Positions 9,094-17,528 of a DNA stretch of 64,000 nt are shown here, one piece after another (positions within the stretch are counted from its first letter, which is position 1; every line of letters begins with the position of its first letter). The position numbers and the translations under genes are program-made. Under the pieces are notes generated by a model, which was given only the letters and a program-made list of their open reading frames with translations, had not been told where the DNA came from and did no database searches. Source of the DNA: Prescottella soli (GTDB taxonomy: Bacteria; Actinomycetota; Actinomycetes; Mycobacteriales; Mycobacteriaceae); NCBI RefSeq assembly GCF_040024445.1, contig NZ_CP157276.1, forward strand, positions 2,108,001 to 2,172,000. Direction: 5' to 3'.

Positions 9094-10008
9094 TCAGCCG
9101 AGGCTCTTGAGGGCCTCCGACGCCGAGAACATGCGCTCGGGGTCACGATCGCCGAAGTAGGCGCCCATCTCGTCGGCGAGCGCGGACGGCGTCCACTGCG
9201 CCGCGGACGCGTCGAAGCGCTGCTCGACGACCGGAGCCGCCATCAGCGCGACCATCGGGCCGTAGACGACGAAGACCTGTCCGTTGACGTTGTCCGCGGC
9301 CGGCGACGCCAGGTACGACACCAGCGCCGCGACGTGCTCCGGCGACAGCGGATCGACCTCGCCCGCCGGGGCGTCGCCGAACACGGATTCCGTCATCGAG
9401 GTCCGGGCCCGCGGGCAGATCGCGTTGGCTCGCACGCCGTAGCGCGAGAGGCCACGCGCCGCCGACAGGGTCAGGGCCGTGATGCCGGCCTTCGCGGCGC
9501 CGTAGTTCGGCTGCCCGGCCGGACCGAGCAGACCCGCCTCGGACGACGTGTTGATGAGGCGCCCGTAGACCGGGGCGCCGTCCGCCTTGGACTTGTCGCG
9601 CCAGAACGTCGCGGCATTGCGGGAGAGAAGGAAGTGACCGCGCAGGTGGACCTTGAGGACGAGGTCCCAGTCCTCGTCCGACATGCTGAACAGCATGCGG
9701 TCGCGGACGATGCCTGCATTGTTGACGACGATGTCGACGCCACCCAGTCCCTGCGCCGCCGCCATGAGCGCGTCCGCCGTGGACCGCTCTCCGACGTCAC
9801 CGCCGACGAACTCGACCTTGCCCCCGAGCGTGCGGATCTCGTCGAGCGTCGACTCGACCGCCTCGTTCACCGCGAGGTCGTTGACGACCACGGCAGCTCC
9901 CGACTGCGCGAGGCCGATCGCCTCGGCCCGGCCGAGACCGGATCCCGACCCGGTCACGATCGCGACCTTGCCCTCCAAGCTGACCTCGCGGCTGCTGTCT
10001 GCACTCAT
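9094..10008 (-). CDS. hsd4A: Hsd4A-like 17-beta-hydroxysteroid / 3-hydroxyacyl-CoA dehydrogenase (SDR)
   Basis: A short-chain dehydrogenase of 304 residues. The Rossmann motif TGSGSGLG lies at 19-26, an NNAG motif near residue 100, and the catalytic Ser and YxxxK (PNYGAAKAG) in the middle. A C-terminal extension is typical of the multifunctional-enzyme-2 type dehydrogenases. Gene order (next to fdxD and upstream of yrbE4A) matches M. tuberculosis Rv3502c. Described Hsd4A proteins act on 17-hydroxysteroids and on the 3-hydroxyacyl-CoA of the side chain. A KstR-type operator 78 bases upstream indicates control by steroid. Confidence 0.88.
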   Translation of the reverse strand: MSADSSREVSLEGKVAIVTGSGSGLGRAEAIGLAQSGAAVVVNDLAVNEAVESTLDEIRTLGGKVEFVGGDVGERSTADALMAAAQGLGGVDIVVNNAGIVRDRMLFSMSDEDWDLVLKVHLRGHFLLSRNAATFWRDKSKADGAPVYGRLINTSSEAGLLGPAGQPNYGAAKAGITALTLSAARGLSRYGVRANAICPRARTSMTESVFGDAPAGEVDPLSPEHVAALVSYLASPAADNVNGQVFVVYGPMVALMAAPVVEQRFDASAAQWTPSALADEMGAYFGDRDPERMFSASEALKSLG

Positions 10009-10085
10009 GAACGCACACTCCCGTAACCCGTGACGTCGACCGGCCTCGTGCCGATCGGTGCCTCATCGCCGCGACTGTCGGCGAC

Positions 10086-10119
10086 GCGGCCAATGTAGAA
10101 CGTGTTCTACATTGGCCGC
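10086..10119. promoter_or_regulatory. KstR-type operator inside a long perfect palindrome (fdxD/hsd4A)
   Basis: The core TAGAACGTGTTCTA (10096-10109) is a perfect KstR consensus. It lies at the centre of a palindrome with 16-base perfect arms and a GT centre. It sits between the fdxD stop (10130) and the hsd4A start (10008), both read on the minus strand, so it may be the hsd4A operator and at the same time the fdxD terminator. Confidence 0.85.
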
Positions 10120-10129
10120 AAGGGTGCCG

Positions 10130-10318
10130 CTAGTGCTCGGTGAGAGCCGCGCGCGGGCACTGCGCAATAGCCGAACGAACATCCGCTTCCCGGTCGGCCG
10201 GCGGAACGGGCGCCGAGATGATCAGCTGCTCGTCGTCGTCCAGATCGAAGATGTCGGGCGCGATTCCGACGCAGACGCCGTTCGCTTCGCAGCGGTCCCT
10301 GTCGACCCTGACCTCCAT
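10130..10318 (-). CDS. fdxD: FdxD, small [3Fe-4S] ferredoxin
   Basis: A 62-residue ferredoxin with only three cluster cysteines (C10, C16, C54, the last in CPRAAL). The CX5C...CP spacing is that of 3Fe-4S ferredoxins that serve actinobacterial P450s. A clear GAGGAG ribosome site precedes the ATG at 10318. The locus matches Rv3503c (fdxD). It is divergent from fadE26 with a KstR-type site between them. It may carry electrons to CYP125 or another steroid oxygenase; that pairing is inference. Confidence 0.9.
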   Translation of the reverse strand: MEVRVDRDRCEANGVCVGIAPDIFDLDDDEQLIISAPVPPADREADVRSAIAQCPRAALTEH

Positions 10319-10405
10319 GACAACTCCTCACTTCGCATTCGCTCGAAAGACTCGACGGAAGCACGGTGCACCGGGCTGTGGTGCAACGACTTTCCGCCAT
10401 AAGAC

Positions 10406-10419
10406 TAGAACCCGTTTCA
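10406..10419. promoter_or_regulatory. KstR-type operator between fdxD and fadE26
   Basis: TAGAACCCGTTTCA keeps the left half-site and a weaker right half. It lies between the divergent fdxD (start 10318) and fadE26 (start 10598) and could serve both. Confidence 0.7.
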
Positions 10420-10597
10420 CTGCTGTGCAATGATTCGGACAACCATCCTCGACGCGCCGACCGCACGATCGGCACCGGTGACGGAACGGCCGCTGTCACA
10501 GCCTCGAACCAGATCAGCCGTGCTCGCGATCATTCCAGACACCGGGAACTCATCGGACGAAGCAGCGCCGACGATAGCTCTGGAACGGAGAACCAAC

Positions 10598-11779
10598 GTG
10601 GATATCACCTACACCCCGCAGCAGCAGCAGCTGCGCGAGGAATTGCGAAGCTACTTTGCGAAATTGATGACCCCGGACCGTCGCGAAGCGTTGGCGGCGA
10701 CGACCGGCGAGTACGGCGAGGGAAACGTCTACCGCGAGGTCGTCCAGGAGATGGGCAAGGACGGCTGGCTGACGCTGGGCTGGCCCAAGCAGTACGGCGG
10801 CCAGGAGCGGTCCCCGATGGAGCAGCTCATCTTCACCGACGAGGCCGCGATTGCGGGCGCTCCGGTCCCCTTCCTGACCATCAACTCGGTCGCGCCGACG
10901 ATCATGCACTTCGGCACCCCCGAGCAGAAGGCGTTCTTCCTGCCGAAGATCTCGGCCGGTGAGCTGCACTTCTCGATCGGCTACTCCGAGCCCGGAGCCG
11001 GCACCGATCTGGCGTCGCTGCGCACGTCCGCGGTCAAGGACGGCGACGACTACGTCATCAACGGCCAGAAGATGTGGACGAGCCTCATCCAGTACGCCGA
11101 CTACGTGTGGCTGGCGTGCCGCACCGATCCGAACGCCAAGAAGCACCGCGGCATCAGCATGCTCATCGTGCCGACCACGGCGGAGGGCTTCTCGTACACC
11201 CCGGTCCACACGATGGCCGGCCCCGACACCAGCGCCACCTACTACCAGGACGTCCGTGTTCCGCAGAGCTCCCTCGTCGGCGAGGAGAACGGCGGATGGC
11301 GACTCGTGACGAACCAGCTGAACCACGAGCGCGTCGCGCTCACGTCGGCCGGCCCGATCATGACGGCGCTCCAGGAAGTCCGTGAGTGGGCACAGAACAC
11401 CAAGCTGGCCGACGGCCGCCGGGTGATCGACCAGGAGTGGGTGCAGATCAACCTCGCCCGGGTGCACGCCAAGACCGAGTACCTCAAGCTGATGAACTGG
11501 GAGATCGCATCGGCCGAGGACCACGCGCCGGGCCCCGAGGCCGCGTCCGCGAACAAGGTCTTCGGCACCGAGTTCGCGACCGAGGCGTACCGCCTGCTCA
11601 TGGAGATCCTGGGCCCGTCGGCCACGATCCGCCAGAACTCGGCCGGCGTCCTGCTCCGCGGACGACTCGAGCGGATGCACCGCTCGGCACTGATCCTCAC
11701 GTTCGGTGGTGGCACCAACGAGGTCCAGCGCGACATCATCGCGATGACCGCCCTCGGCCAGCCGGCATCGAAGCGATAA
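10598..11779 (+). CDS. fadE26: FadE26 (ChsE4), catalytic subunit of steroid side-chain acyl-CoA dehydrogenase
   Basis: An acyl-CoA dehydrogenase of 393 residues, starting at GTG 10598 (VDITYTPQQ) behind a GGAG ribosome site; the frame stays open upstream without family similarity. It keeps the catalytic glutamate in NQLNHERVAL and the FAD/closing motif FGGGTNEVQRDI. In M. tuberculosis FadE26 forms an alpha2-beta2 enzyme with FadE27 (ChsE4-ChsE5) that oxidises the C26-oyl-CoA side chain in the first beta-oxidation cycle. The next gene here is the FadE27 partner. Confidence 0.92.
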   Translation: MDITYTPQQQQLREELRSYFAKLMTPDRREALAATTGEYGEGNVYREVVQEMGKDGWLTLGWPKQYGGQERSPMEQLIFTDEAAIAGAPVPFLTINSVAPTIMHFGTPEQKAFFLPKISAGELHFSIGYSEPGAGTDLASLRTSAVKDGDDYVINGQKMWTSLIQYADYVWLACRTDPNAKKHRGISMLIVPTTAEGFSYTPVHTMAGPDTSATYYQDVRVPQSSLVGEENGGWRLVTNQLNHERVALTSAGPIMTALQEVREWAQNTKLADGRRVIDQEWVQINLARVHAKTEYLKLMNWEIASAEDHAPGPEAASANKVFGTEFATEAYRLLMEILGPSATIRQNSAGVLLRGRLERMHRSALILTFGGGTNEVQRDIIAMTALGQPASKR

Positions 11780-11794
11780 GGAAGGACGACCAAC

Positions 11795-12916
11795 ATGGAC
11801 TTCACCCTCACCGAGGCCCAGAACGATCTGGCCGGCCTCACCAACGGCATCGTCTCCGACATCGTCACCAACGAGCGTCTGCGCGAACTCGACTCCGCCG
11901 AGGACCGCTTCGATCGCAAGCTCTGGGACGCCCTGGCAACGTCCGGAGTGCTCAGCGCCGCGCTGCCCGAGTCCGTCGGAGGTGACGGCTTCGGCATCCT
12001 CGAGCAGGCCAGCATCCTGATCGAGCTGGGCCGCGGCGTCGCCCCCGTGCCGTACCTGACGTCGATCGTCATGGCAGCCGGCGCGATCGCTGAGTTCGGT
12101 TCGGACGCACAGCGTTCGGATTGGGCGGCCCAGGCGGGCGCCGGTTCGAAGATTCTCGCTGTCGCACTCGCCGAGGAGCTCAACGACAATCCCGCGGCGC
12201 CGATCACCCGCGCCGAGCGCACGTCGGACGGGTGGACGCTGCGCGGCACCAAGATCGTCGTCGACGGCGCCCCGGTCGCGGACCTGTTCCTCGTCCCGGC
12301 CGCCACCGACAACGGCACCGCGGTGTTCCTGGTCGAGGCCGGCGACGCCGGTGTCGCGGTGACCCGCCAGCAGACGACGGACTTCGGATGCACCGGCATC
12401 GTCGAGCTCACCGACGTCCGCGTCGGCGCCGACCGCGTGCTCGGTTCCGCCGAGCGCGGTGCGGAGATCGTCGACTGGATCCTCGACCGCGGCGCCGTCG
12501 GCTCGAGCGCCTTCCAGTTCGGCGTTCTCGACCAGGCGCTGAAGATGACCGCCGAGTACGCCCGCGAGCGGGTCCAGTTCGACCGGCCCATCGGCAGCTT
12601 CCAGGCCGTGGCGCAGCGTCTCGCGGACGGCTACATCGACGTCAAGGGCGTTCGACTGACGCTGTGGCAGGCCGCTTTCCGCCTGGCCGAGGGTCTGCCG
12701 ATCGAGGGCGAGATCGAGACCGCCAAGTTCTGGGCGGCGGATGCCGGCCACCGGGTCGCGCACACCGTCGTGCACGTCCACGGCGGCGTCGGACTCGACG
12801 AGGACCACCCCGTGCACCGGTACTTCCTCGCCGCGAAGCGCCAGGAGTTCCTGCTGGGGTCCGCGACCGATCAGCTCCGCCGTCTCGGCGCCGAACTGGC
12901 CGCGACTCCCGCGTAA
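11795..12916 (+). CDS. fadE27: FadE27 (ChsE5), non-catalytic partner of FadE26
   Basis: An acyl-CoA dehydrogenase fold of 373 residues, 15 bases after fadE26 with ribosome site AAGGAAGG. The position of the catalytic glutamate reads ILDRGAVGSS, without Glu, as expected for the beta chain of the heteromeric steroid dehydrogenases. The C-terminal half retains ARERVQFDRPIGSFQAV and the HVHGGVGLDEDHPVHRYF segment. It acts together with FadE26 on the sterol side chain. Confidence 0.92.
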   Translation: MDFTLTEAQNDLAGLTNGIVSDIVTNERLRELDSAEDRFDRKLWDALATSGVLSAALPESVGGDGFGILEQASILIELGRGVAPVPYLTSIVMAAGAIAEFGSDAQRSDWAAQAGAGSKILAVALAEELNDNPAAPITRAERTSDGWTLRGTKIVVDGAPVADLFLVPAATDNGTAVFLVEAGDAGVAVTRQQTTDFGCTGIVELTDVRVGADRVLGSAERGAEIVDWILDRGAVGSSAFQFGVLDQALKMTAEYARERVQFDRPIGSFQAVAQRLADGYIDVKGVRLTLWQAAFRLAEGLPIEGEIETAKFWAADAGHRVAHTVVHVHGGVGLDEDHPVHRYFLAAKRQEFLLGSATDQLRRLGAELAATPA

Positions 12917-12959
12917 GAGACTCGGACACAAGCAGTCCCATACAGTGAAATGAGGAAGC

Positions 12960-12995
12960 ATGACGGGCGTCACACCCGTCATGATGGGGGCATGA
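12960..12995 (+). CDS. Possible leader peptide MTGVTPVMMGA coupled to fadD17
   Basis: An 11-residue reading frame with its own ribosome site (GAGGA at 12952-12956). Its TGA overlaps the fadD17 ATG (ATGA). Within it lies an inverted repeat (ATGACGGG, 7-base loop, CCCGTCAT; 12960-12982). It could couple or gate fadD17 translation. No expression evidence is available; it may be fortuitous. Confidence 0.4.
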   Translation: MTGVTPVMMGA

Positions 12996-14623
12996 CAGTG
13001 ACTCCCACCGTCGCCGACCTGCTCGAACAGCTACGCGACGTCGACACGCACGGAATCCGCTTCGAGGATGCGTACATTCCGTGGACGGATCACGTCCACG
13101 GAATGTACGACCGTGCGGCACTTTTGAATACGCTGCTCGATCCGGAGCGTCCACGACACTTCGGCGTCCTGATGGACAACATTCCGGAGTTCTCGTCGCT
13201 CGTCGGCGCAGCCGCGTTCTCCGGCGCCGTCGTCGCCGGCCTGAACACCACCCGCCGCGGCGAGGCGCTCGCCCGCGACATCGACCTTTCCGACTGCCAG
13301 ATCGTCTTCACCGAGAACAGCCAGGCCCATCTGCTGGACGGGCTGGACCTCGACGGCGTCCGGCTGGTCAACGTCGACTCGCCGGAGTGGGACGAGGCGC
13401 TCGCGCCGTTCACCGGCAGCCCGGCTGTTCCGGCCGCGGCGCAGCCCGACGACCTCCTGATGCTGATCTTCACCTCCGGCACCAGCGGCGACCCGAAGGC
13501 CGTGCGCTGCACCCACGGCAAGATCGCCGACCCGGGCGTCATGCTCGCCGACCGGTTCGGCCTCACGCCCGACGACGTCGTGTACATGTCGATGCCGATG
13601 TTCCACTCCAACGCGATGATGGCTGCGTGGGCCGTTGCACTGCACGGCCGCAGCGGGATTGCGTTCCGGCGCAAGTTCTCCGCCTCGGGATTCCTGCCCG
13701 ACGTGCGCCGCTACGGCGTCACGTACGCGAACTACGTCGGCAAGCCGCTGTCGTTCATCCTGGCCACCCCGGAGCTCCCCGACGACTCCGAGAACACCCT
13801 GAAGATCATGTACGGCAACGAGGGTTCCGCGCCGGTGGTCCGGGAGTTCGCCCGCCGCTTCGGTACGCGGGTGGTCGACGGCTTCGGGTCCACCGAGGGC
13901 GGTGTGTCCATCTCGGCGCACCCCGACGCCCCGGCCGGCGCCCTGGGCCTCCTGCCGGCGAACATCGAGATCCGCAATCCCGACACCGGAACCGTCTGTC
14001 CCCCGGCCGAGTTCGATGCACACGGGCGTCTGGTCAATGCCGAGGAGGCGACCGGCGAGATGGTCAACGTGGCGGGCGCCGGGGCGTTCGCCGGCTACTA
14101 CAAGAATCCTGCTGCCGACGCCGAGCGTCTGCGGGACGGCATGTACTGGAGCGGCGACCAGGCGTACCGGGACGCCGACGGGTTCGTGTACTTCGCGGGG
14201 CGCAGCTCCGGGTGGTTGCGGGTCGACGGCGAGAACCTCGGCGCCGCCCCCATCGAGCGCATCGTGATCCGCTACCCCGGGTTCGCCCAGGTGTCGGTGT
14301 ACGGCGTGCCGGACCGTGAGGTCGGCGACCGGGTGATGGCCGCCGTGATTCCCGCCGGCGACGCCACCGACTTCGATCCGGTTGCGTTCGCGCGCTTCCT
14401 GGACGAGCAGCCGGATCTCGGCCCGAAGCAGCAGCCGACGCTGGTGCGCGTGTGCAGCGAGTTCCCGCGGACCGCGACGTTCAAGGTGGTCACCCGCACC
14501 CTGAGCGCCGAACGCTGGCACTGCGCCGACCCGGTCTGGGTGCGCGACCGCGGCCAGGACGAGTTCCGGCTCCTCACACCGGAACTCGCGCTCACGCTGG
14601 AGCGGACGACGGCGAACGCCTGA
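12992..14623 (+). CDS. fadD17: FadD17, steroid side-chain acyl-CoA synthetase
   Basis: An AMP-forming acyl-CoA ligase of 543 residues. It has the P-loop-like A3 motif IFTSGTSGDPKAVRC, the VDGFGSTEGGV motif and the GRSSGWLRVDGENL hinge region. The C-terminal lysine motif is FPRTATFKVV. The start at 12992 (MTVTPTVADLL) fits the family better than the longer open frame. Order fadE26-fadE27-fadD17 equals Rv3504-Rv3506. FadD17 enzymes activate steroid side-chain carboxylates, reported mainly for C24 acids. Expression probably follows the KstR-type site at 10406. Confidence 0.9.
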   Translation: MTVTPTVADLLEQLRDVDTHGIRFEDAYIPWTDHVHGMYDRAALLNTLLDPERPRHFGVLMDNIPEFSSLVGAAAFSGAVVAGLNTTRRGEALARDIDLSDCQIVFTENSQAHLLDGLDLDGVRLVNVDSPEWDEALAPFTGSPAVPAAAQPDDLLMLIFTSGTSGDPKAVRCTHGKIADPGVMLADRFGLTPDDVVYMSMPMFHSNAMMAAWAVALHGRSGIAFRRKFSASGFLPDVRRYGVTYANYVGKPLSFILATPELPDDSENTLKIMYGNEGSAPVVREFARRFGTRVVDGFGSTEGGVSISAHPDAPAGALGLLPANIEIRNPDTGTVCPPAEFDAHGRLVNAEEATGEMVNVAGAGAFAGYYKNPAADAERLRDGMYWSGDQAYRDADGFVYFAGRSSGWLRVDGENLGAAPIERIVIRYPGFAQVSVYGVPDREVGDRVMAAVIPAGDATDFDPVAFARFLDEQPDLGPKQQPTLVRVCSEFPRTATFKVVTRTLSAERWHCADPVWVRDRGQDEFRLLTPELALTLERTTANA

Positions 14624-14633
14624 TCACACACAA

Positions 14634-14674
14634 AGAGCTCGCGCCCGGAACTATCCGTTCCGGGCGCGAGCTCT
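14634..14674. terminator. Bidirectional hairpin terminator between fadD17 and the flavin oxidoreductase gene
   Basis: A perfect 18-base stem with a 5-base loop lies between two convergent genes and can serve both strands. Confidence 0.85.
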
Positions 14675-14687
14675 AGTGCAGGACGGT

Positions 14688-15800
14688 CTACTTCAGTCCG
14701 TCGAGGCGCGAGACCGTCGACTCGAACTCCCCCACCAACTCCGCCATGATCTCGGCGACCGGGCGGATCTCGTTCATCCGGCCGACGATCTGACCGACCG
14801 GCATGGCGACGACCTCGGGGTCGTTGCCCGCCGAGATGCGCTGGTGTGCCTCGCTGACGAGGATGTTCTGCAGCGGCATCGGGAGCGGCTCGGGCGCGCC
14901 GGGCTTGGCCCAGGCGTCGGTCCACTTGGTCTTGAGCAGTCGGGCCGGCTTGCCGGAGTAGATCCGCGAGCGGACCGTGTCGGCCGACGACGCGTGCAGC
15001 AGCGCACGCTGGATCGAGGACGGGCCGTCGGCGGCGCTGCCGAGCTTGTACTCGCTGGTGGTGAGCCAGTACGAGCCCATCCACACACCGGACGCACCGA
15101 GTGCGAGGGCCGCGGCGATCTGACGGCCGCTGCCGATGCCGCCGGCGGCGAGGACACCGGCGGTGTCACCGATCGCGTCGACGATCTCGGGCACGAGCAC
15201 CATCGAGGCGATCTCACCGGTGTGCCCACCGGCCTCGTAGCCCTGCGCGATGACGATGTCGACGCCGTTCTCGACGTGGCTGCGGGCGTGCTCGACCGCA
15301 CCCGCGAGGGCCGCGACCGGAACGCCCTTCTCGTGCGCCAGGTCGATGACGTCCTTCGGCGGCGAGCCGAGGGCGTTGGCGATCAACGCGATCCGATGAT
15401 TCAGCGCGACATCCACGTGCGAGCGCGCCACCGAGTGGAGCCAACCCAGGACGCCGGTCGCGTGCTCGACGTCGTCGGACAGCGGTGCGACACCGAGCTC
15501 GTCGAGCGTGCGGTTCACGAATGCGCGGTGCTCGGCCGGGATGAGCTTGTCGAGATCGACCGCGGCCCCCTCGGTGGGCACCTTGGCCGGCATCACGATG
15601 TCGACGCCGTACGGCTTGCCGTCGGTGTTCTCGTCCATCCAGGTGAGGGTGGCCTCGAGCTCGTCCGGGTCGTTGAACCGGACGCACCCGAGGACGCCGA
15701 GTCCGCCCGCGCGCGAGATCGCCGCGGCCACATGCTCGGACGGAGTGAACCCGAAGATCGGGTACTGGATACCGAACTTCTCGGCGAGATCGGTGCGCAT
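14688..15800 (-). CDS. Nitronate-monooxygenase-family flavin oxidoreductase, IpdC paralogue
   Basis: A 370-residue FMN-binding TIM-barrel protein of the NMO/2-nitropropane dioxygenase family. It shows the glycine-rich QGYEAGGHTGEIASMVLVPE and LAAGGIGSGRQIAAALALGA motifs. The ATG at 15800 shares one base with the fadD19 stop, so the two are one operon under the KstR-type site at 17460. It resembles IpdC (32364-33428) in fold and motifs but is a separate gene. A role as CoA-steroid reductase or dehydrogenase in the side-chain pathway is inferred from position; the substrate is unknown. Confidence 0.75.
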   Translation of the reverse strand: MRTDLAEKFGIQYPIFGFTPSEHVAAAISRAGGLGVLGCVRFNDPDELEATLTWMDENTDGKPYGVDIVMPAKVPTEGAAVDLDKLIPAEHRAFVNRTLDELGVAPLSDDVEHATGVLGWLHSVARSHVDVALNHRIALIANALGSPPKDVIDLAHEKGVPVAALAGAVEHARSHVENGVDIVIAQGYEAGGHTGEIASMVLVPEIVDAIGDTAGVLAAGGIGSGRQIAAALALGASGVWMGSYWLTTSEYKLGSAADGPSSIQRALLHASSADTVRSRIYSGKPARLLKTKWTDAWAKPGAPEPLPMPLQNILVSEAHQRISAGNDPEVVAMPVGQIVGRMNEIRPVAEIMAELVGEFESTVSRLDGLK

Positions 15801-17449
15801 CACGAGTCCTTGCCGTTGGTGAGATGGTCGTCGGCGTCGCGGGACTGGGTCTGCGCGGTGGCCCACTTGTAGTCGGGCTTACCGGCCGGCGAACGCTTGA
15901 TCTCGTCGACCAGCCACAGGCTGCGCGGCACCTTGTAGCCGGCGATCTCCTTGCGGGCCGCGTCGACGATGTCGGCCAGACTCGGACGCGTGCCGGGACG
16001 CGGCGCGACGACGGCCGCGACGCGGTTGCCCCAGCGCTCGTCGGGCACGCCGACGACGAGGACGTCGAACACGTCGGGATGCGTCTTGACGGCGCCCTCG
16101 ACCTCCTCAGGGTAGATCTTCTCGCCGCCGCTGTTGATCGAGACCGATCCGCGTCCGAGCATGATGACGGTGCCGTCCTCCTCGACCGTGGCGTAGTCGC
16201 CCGGGATCGAGTAGCGAACTCCGTTCAGGACCTTGAACGTCGCCTTGGTCTTCTCCTCGTCCTTGTAGTAGCCGAGGGGGATGTGGCCGCTGCGGGCGAG
16301 CATGCCGACCTGTCCGGAACCGGGCACCACGGGGACGCCCTCGTCGTCGATGACGACGGTGGCGGCGTCGATCTTCACGCGCGGACCGCCGGTGTGCTCG
16401 AAGCCCTTGGTGATGGTGGCCAATCCACCGAAGCCGGTCTCGGAGGAGCCGATCGAGTCGGTGAGCAGACGGTTCGGCAGCAGGTCGAGGAACTGCTCCT
16501 TGAGCGCCGGAGAGAACAGCGCCGCGCTGCTGGCGATCACGTACAGCGACGAAAGGTCGTACGGCTCACCGGTCTCCGGGTTGCCGGCGATGAGTGCGTC
16601 GATCATCGGGCGCGCCATCGCGTCGCCGGTGATGAAGATGAGGTTGACCTTGTGCCGGTCGATGACCTGCCACACCTCGTGTCCGTCGAACTCGGGGTGC
16701 ATCACGAGCGTGCCGCCACCGAAGAGGCTGTGGAACACGGCCGACTGGGACCCACCGTGGATCATCGGAGGAATCGGGAAGCGGACCATCGCAGGGTTGG
16801 CGGCACCCAGCTTCGCCATCTCCCACTCGTCCTCGAGGTACTCGCCGGTGACGAAGTTGACGCCGCCGCCCAGCACGCGCCACCAGTCCTCGTGCCGCCA
16901 CATGACGCCCTTCGGCATGCCGGTCGTGCCACCCGTGTAGAGGATGAAGATGTCGTCGGGGCTGCGCTCGCCGAAATTGCGCTCGGGCGAGCCCTGGGAC
17001 AGCGCCTGCTCGAACTCGACACCGCCGTACGACGAGTAGTCGAGATCGGTTCCGTCCTCGACGACGATCGCCGTCTTGACGAGCGGGGTGTTCGGCAGGA
17101 CGCCCGCGACCTTGTCGCTGTAGCGGCGCTCGTGGATGAGCGCAACCATGTCCGAGTTTTCGAAGATGTACTGCAACTCGTTCTCGACATAGCGGTAGTT
17201 GACGTTGACCATGATGGCGCGGGCCTTGAACACCGCGACCATCGTCACGATCGCCTCGATCGTATTGCGACTGTAGATGCCGACCTTGTCGCCGGGCTCG
17301 ACGCCCTGATCCCGCAGGTAGTTGGCCAGACGGTTGGCCTTCTCCTCCAGTTGCGCGAACGTCAGTTCGCGGTCGGCGTCCACCAGGGCGAGACGGTCCG
17401 GGTTGAGGTCGATCGAGTGCTCTACAAGGTCTGCGATATTAATGGCCAC
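15800..17449 (-). CDS. fadD19: FadD19, steroid-26-oyl CoA ligase
   Basis: An AMP-forming acyl-CoA synthetase of 549 residues with A3 motif LYTGGTTGMPKGVM, the DSIGSSETGFGG motif, and C-terminal lysine motif RSPAGKPDYKW. It is divergent from echA19, as in M. tuberculosis Rv3515c/Rv3516. In Rhodococcus rhodochrous FadD19 is a steroid-CoA ligase essential for degradation of C24-branched sterol side chains. Start is GTG 17449, 10 bases from a KstR-type operator, so repression by KstR would overlap the promoter. Confidence 0.93.
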   Translation of the reverse strand: MAINIADLVEHSIDLNPDRLALVDADRELTFAQLEEKANRLANYLRDQGVEPGDKVGIYSRNTIEAIVTMVAVFKARAIMVNVNYRYVENELQYIFENSDMVALIHERRYSDKVAGVLPNTPLVKTAIVVEDGTDLDYSSYGGVEFEQALSQGSPERNFGERSPDDIFILYTGGTTGMPKGVMWRHEDWWRVLGGGVNFVTGEYLEDEWEMAKLGAANPAMVRFPIPPMIHGGSQSAVFHSLFGGGTLVMHPEFDGHEVWQVIDRHKVNLIFITGDAMARPMIDALIAGNPETGEPYDLSSLYVIASSAALFSPALKEQFLDLLPNRLLTDSIGSSETGFGGLATITKGFEHTGGPRVKIDAATVVIDDEGVPVVPGSGQVGMLARSGHIPLGYYKDEEKTKATFKVLNGVRYSIPGDYATVEEDGTVIMLGRGSVSINSGGEKIYPEEVEGAVKTHPDVFDVLVVGVPDERWGNRVAAVVAPRPGTRPSLADIVDAARKEIAGYKVPRSLWLVDEIKRSPAGKPDYKWATAQTQSRDADDHLTNGKDS

Positions 17450-17459
17450 GTCAACAAAG

Positions 17460-17473
17460 TAGAACGTGTTACT
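17460..17473. promoter_or_regulatory. KstR-type operator between fadD19 and echA19
   Basis: TAGAACGTGTTACT has a perfect left half-site. It sits 10 bases from the fadD19 start and 55 from the echA19 start, so it may serve both divergent genes. Confidence 0.78.
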
Positions 17474-17528
17474 GTCGCTGACAAGACCCAGTTAGAGACT
17501 CAGCTCACACACATATCAGGAGTCACCA

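Noticed and set aside
10550-12982. An 810-codon open frame on the minus strand
   Set aside because: It is antisense to fadE26 and fadE27 and has shadow-type composition.
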